From an uncultured Collinsella sp. (GTDB taxonomy: Bacteria; Actinomycetota; Coriobacteriia; Coriobacteriales; Coriobacteriaceae): a stretch of 6,425 nucleotides of DNA. The first letter of the stretch is position 1; each line of letters opens with the position of its first letter. Positions 3,877 to 6,425 of the stretch are shown one piece after another. The DNA is taken from NCBI GenBank assembly GCA_900550595.1, contig URTB01000080.1, forward strand, positions 1 through 6,425. Reading direction: 5' to 3'. The notes under the pieces were generated by a model that made no database searches, had not been told where the DNA came from, and saw nothing but the letters and a program-made list of their open reading frames with translations. The position numbers and the translations under genes are program-made.

Positions 3877-6425
3877 ATGGTGAAAAAGTCACCGGAAAAC
3901 ACTACTCCCGCCATCGTGGACAACGTGGAGGCGCTTGAGGCCAAACTCAAATCTATGCGTGAGGCCCAGGCTAAATTCGCTGAGTACACTCAGGAGCAGG
4001 TAGACAAGATCTTCTACGAGGCTGCTATGGCCGCCAACAAGGCTCGTATTCCTTTGGCCAAGCTCGCCATCGAGGAGACCGGCCGTGGCGTTCTCGAGGA
4101 CAAGGTCATCAAGAACCACTACGCCGCTGAGTACATCTACAACGCTTACAAGAACACCAAGACCTGCGGTGTCATCGAGCGCGACGACGCTTACGGCATC
4201 ACCAAGGTCGCCGAGCCGATCGGTATCGTTGGCGCTGTCATCCCGACCACCAACCCGACCTCCACGGCCATCTTCAAGACGCTCATCTGCCTGAAGACCC
4301 GTAACGCCATCATCATCTCCCCGCACCCGGCAGCCGCCAAGTGCACCATCGCCGCCGCCAAGCTCGTTCTCGACGCAGCTGTCAAGGCCGGTGCTCCTGA
4401 GGGCATCATCGGCTGGGTCGACAAGCCGTCCATCGAGCTGACCAACATGGTCATGCGCGACGTCGACATCATTCTCGCAACCGGTGGCCCGGGCATGGTC
4501 AAGGCTGCTTACTCCTCCGGTAAGCCCGCACTCGGCGTCGGCGCCGGCAACACCCCGGTCATCATCGACGATACCGCGGACATCAAGCTCGCCGTCAACT
4601 CCATCATCCACTCCAAGACCTTCGACAACGGCATGATCTGCGCTTCCGAGCAGTCCGTGACCGTCATCGACACCATCTATGACCAGGTCAAGGCCGAGTT
4701 CCAGAAGCGCGGCTGCTACTTCGTCAAGCAGGGTGCCGAGATGGAGGCCCTGCGTGCCGCCATGTTCAAGAACGGCGCTCTCGATCACCGCATCCCCGGC
4801 ATGGCTGCCGCCAAGATCGCCGAGCTCGCCGGCATCGAGGTTCCCGCCAAGACCAAGATCCTGATCGCCGAGGTCACCTCCACCGATCCCGAGAAGGAAG
4901 AGTTCTCCCACGAGAAGCTCTCCCCGGTCCTCGCTATGTATCACGCCAAGGACTTCCAGGAGGCCGTTGACAAGGCAGAGCACCTCGTCCTCGCAGGTGG
5001 CCCGGGCCACACCGCCTCTCTCTACGTGCACCCGGCACAGAGCGAGAAGATCGCTAAGTTCCAGCACGTCATGAAGGCCTGCCGCATCGTCATCAACACC
5101 CCGTCCTCGCACGGCGGCATCGGTGACCTCTACAACTTCGGCATGAAGCCGTCTCTAACCCTGGGCTGCGGCTCCTGGGGTGGCAACTCCGTCTCCGAGA
5201 ACGTTGGGGTGAAGCACTTGATCAACGTCAAGACCGTGGCAGAGCGCCGCGAGAACATGCTGTGGTTCCGCGCACCCGAGAAGGTCTACTTCAAGAAGGG
5301 CTGCACGCCCGTCGCACTCGACGAGCTCGGCACCGTAATGGGCAAGAAGCGCGCCTTCATCGTTACCGACCAGTTCCTCTTCAAGAATGGCAACACGCGT
5401 GCCATCGAGGCCAAGCTCGATGAGATGGGCATCGCTCACGACTGCTTCTACGACGTTGAGCCCGATCCCTCCCTGCAGTGCGCACGTCGCGGCGCCAAGC
5501 AGATGACGCTCTTCGAGCCGGATGTCATCATCGCCGTTGGCGGCGGTTCCGCAATGGACGCCGGCAAGATTATGTGGATGATGTACGAGCACCCCGAGGC
5601 GAACTTCGAGGACATGGCCATGGACTTCATGGACATCCGCAAGCGTATCTTCACCTTCCCCGAGATGGGCAAGAAGGCTTACTTCGTCGCCGTCCCGACC
5701 TCTTCGGGCACTGGCTCCGAGTGCACGCCGTTCGCCATCATCACCGACAAGGAGACCGGCATCAAGTGGCCGCTCGCCGACTACGCGCTGCTCCCCAACA
5801 TGGCAATCGTCGACGCTGACAACTGCATGACCGCCCCGAAGGGCCTCACCGCAGCTTCCGGTATTGACGTCATGACCCACGCCATCGAGTCCTACGTCTC
5901 CATCATGGCTTCCGATTACACCAAGGGCCTCTCCGAGCGCGCCGCAAAGCTCGTCTTCGAGAACCTCCCGAGCTCCTTCACCAACGGTGCCAAGGATCCG
6001 CATGCTCGCGAGGAGATGCACAACGCATCCTGCATGGCCGGTATGGCATTCGGTAACGCCTTCCTGGGCCTCAACCACTCCATGGCCCACAAGCTCGGCG
6101 CTTTCCACCATCTGCCCCACGGCCTCGCAAACGCAGTCATCCTGACCCGCGTCATGCGTTACAACGCCGCCGAGGCTCCTGTCAAGATGGGAACCTTCTC
6201 TCAGTATCCTTACCCCAACGCGCTGCACAACTACGCCGAGATGGCTCGTTACTGCGGCATCGACGGCAAGGACGACTGTGAGGTCTTCGAGAACTTCATC
6301 ACCAAGCTCACCGAGCTCTGCGACTTCATCGGTGTCAAGCACACCATCGCTGAGTACGGCGTTGACGAGAAGTACTTCCTCGACACCCTCGACGAGATGA
6401 CCGAGCAGGCATTCAACGACCAGTG
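3877..6425 (+). CDS. adhE: Bifunctional acetaldehyde/alcohol dehydrogenase (C-terminus beyond window)
   Basis: Reduces acetyl-CoA to acetaldehyde and then to ethanol, reoxidising two NADH in fermentation; the family forms long spirosome filaments. An uninterrupted frame of 849 codons reaches the window edge, ending ...EQAFNDQ. Family members are usually about 870-890 aa, so only a few dozen residues are missing. The N-terminal aldehyde dehydrogenase half shows FTQEQVDKIF-like and EDKVIKNH segments, the NAD-site GVGAGNTP (220-227) and the catalytic cysteine C255 in FDNGMICASEQ. The C-terminal iron alcohol dehydrogenase half shows GGGSAMDAGK (555-564) and iron ligands D664, H668, H734 and H748, whose spacing equals that of the E. 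coli enzyme. The ATG at 3877 has AAGGAG 6 nt upstream; the next codon, GTG, is a less likely start. Very uniform G/C-ending codons suggest high expression. Long open frames on its opposite strand are by-products of this codon use. Confidence 0.97.
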   Translation, partial: MVKKSPENTTPAIVDNVEALEAKLKSMREAQAKFAEYTQEQVDKIFYEAAMAANKARIPLAKLAIEETGRGVLEDKVIKNHYAAEYIYNAYKNTKTCGVIERDDAYGITKVAEPIGIVGAVIPTTNPTSTAIFKTLICLKTRNAIIISPHPAAAKCTIAAAKLVLDAAVKAGAPEGIIGWVDKPSIELTNMVMRDVDIILATGGPGMVKAAYSSGKPALGVGAGNTPVIIDDTADIKLAVNSIIHSKTFDNGMICASEQSVTVIDTIYDQVKAEFQKRGCYFVKQGAEMEALRAAMFKNGALDHRIPGMAAAKIAELAGIEVPAKTKILIAEVTSTDPEKEEFSHEKLSPVLAMYHAKDFQEAVDKAEHLVLAGGPGHTASLYVHPAQSEKIAKFQHVMKACRIVINTPSSHGGIGDLYNFGMKPSLTLGCGSWGGNSVSENVGVKHLINVKTVAERRENMLWFRAPEKVYFKKGCTPVALDELGTVMGKKRAFIVTDQFLFKNGNTRAIEAKLDEMGIAHDCFYDVEPDPSLQCARRGAKQMTLFEPDVIIAVGGGSAMDAGKIMWMMYEHPEANFEDMAMDFMDIRKRIFTFPEMGKKAYFVAVPTSSGTGSECTPFAIITDKETGIKWPLADYALLPNMAIVDADNCMTAPKGLTAASGIDVMTHAIESYVSIMASDYTKGLSERAAKLVFENLPSSFTNGAKDPHAREEMHNASCMAGMAFGNAFLGLNHSMAHKLGAFHHLPHGLANAVILTRVMRYNAAEAPVKMGTFSQYPYPNALHNYAEMARYCGIDGKDDCEVFENFITKLTELCDFIGVKHTIAEYGVDEKYFLDTLDEMTEQAFNDQ

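Noticed and set aside
3889..6342. Two very long open frames (407 and 395 codons) on the minus strand opposite adhE
   Set aside because: They lie wholly inside the adhE coding frame, are low-complexity in composition (rich in L, V, G, D, as expected from reversed GAG, AAG, ATC and GAC codons), have no recognisable motifs, and reflect strong codon bias in adhE.

Overview
This window looks like chromosome from an anaerobic, fermentative, G+C-rich Gram-positive bacterium. The best guess is a member of the Coriobacteriia such as Collinsella or a relative. The clues are strongly G/C-ending codons, a PyrR-headed pyrimidine operon, a zinc-ribbon type ribosomal protein L28, and a bifunctional AdhE aldehyde-alcohol dehydrogenase. 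The taxonomic assignment is inference; the gene identities rest on motifs read directly from the sequence.

Left half, minus strand (about 3180 down to 55): a compact pyrimidine operon in the order pyrR-pyrB-pyrC. A leader of about 150-225 nt precedes pyrR. It can fold into several mutually exclusive hairpins: a PyrR-binding-loop-like element (3037-3066), an antiterminator (2996-3049), and a U-tailed terminator (2961-3004). This is the layout expected for transcription attenuation by PyrR, the first gene of the operon. The three genes are tightly packed: pyrR and pyrB are separated by a few bases, and pyrB and pyrC overlap by 17 nt, with each Shine-Dalgarno inside the preceding gene. PyrB makes carbamoyl-aspartate, PyrC closes it to dihydroorotate, and PyrR senses uridine nucleotides. 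A G+C-rich hairpin (56-94) ends the unit. A possible start of the next minus-strand gene lies at the left edge.

Centre (2922-3876): the pyr/rpmB intergenic region carries back-to-back promoters that appear to share one -35 segment (3175-3181). A second, extended -10 promoter with a dyad in its spacer lies directly ahead of rpmB (3373-3561, plus strand). A perfect 12-bp terminator (3631-3662) follows rpmB. Next comes a perfect 27-bp inverted repeat with a 4-nt loop (3666-3723) containing a GGGGACAG motif, probably a REP- or MITE-like palindromic element.

Right half, plus strand (3877 to the window end): adhE, open to the right edge and lacking only its C-terminus. Its catalytic cysteine and all four iron ligands are visible. 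The upstream region has an extended -10 promoter and two imperfect 18-nt-phased repeats. One repeat contains TGAA-N4-TTCA, the core of the Rex redox-repressor operator.

I saw no CRISPR array, tRNA, rRNA, transposase gene or obvious novel multi-gene system. The most interesting material is regulatory RNA and DNA structure between the genes.
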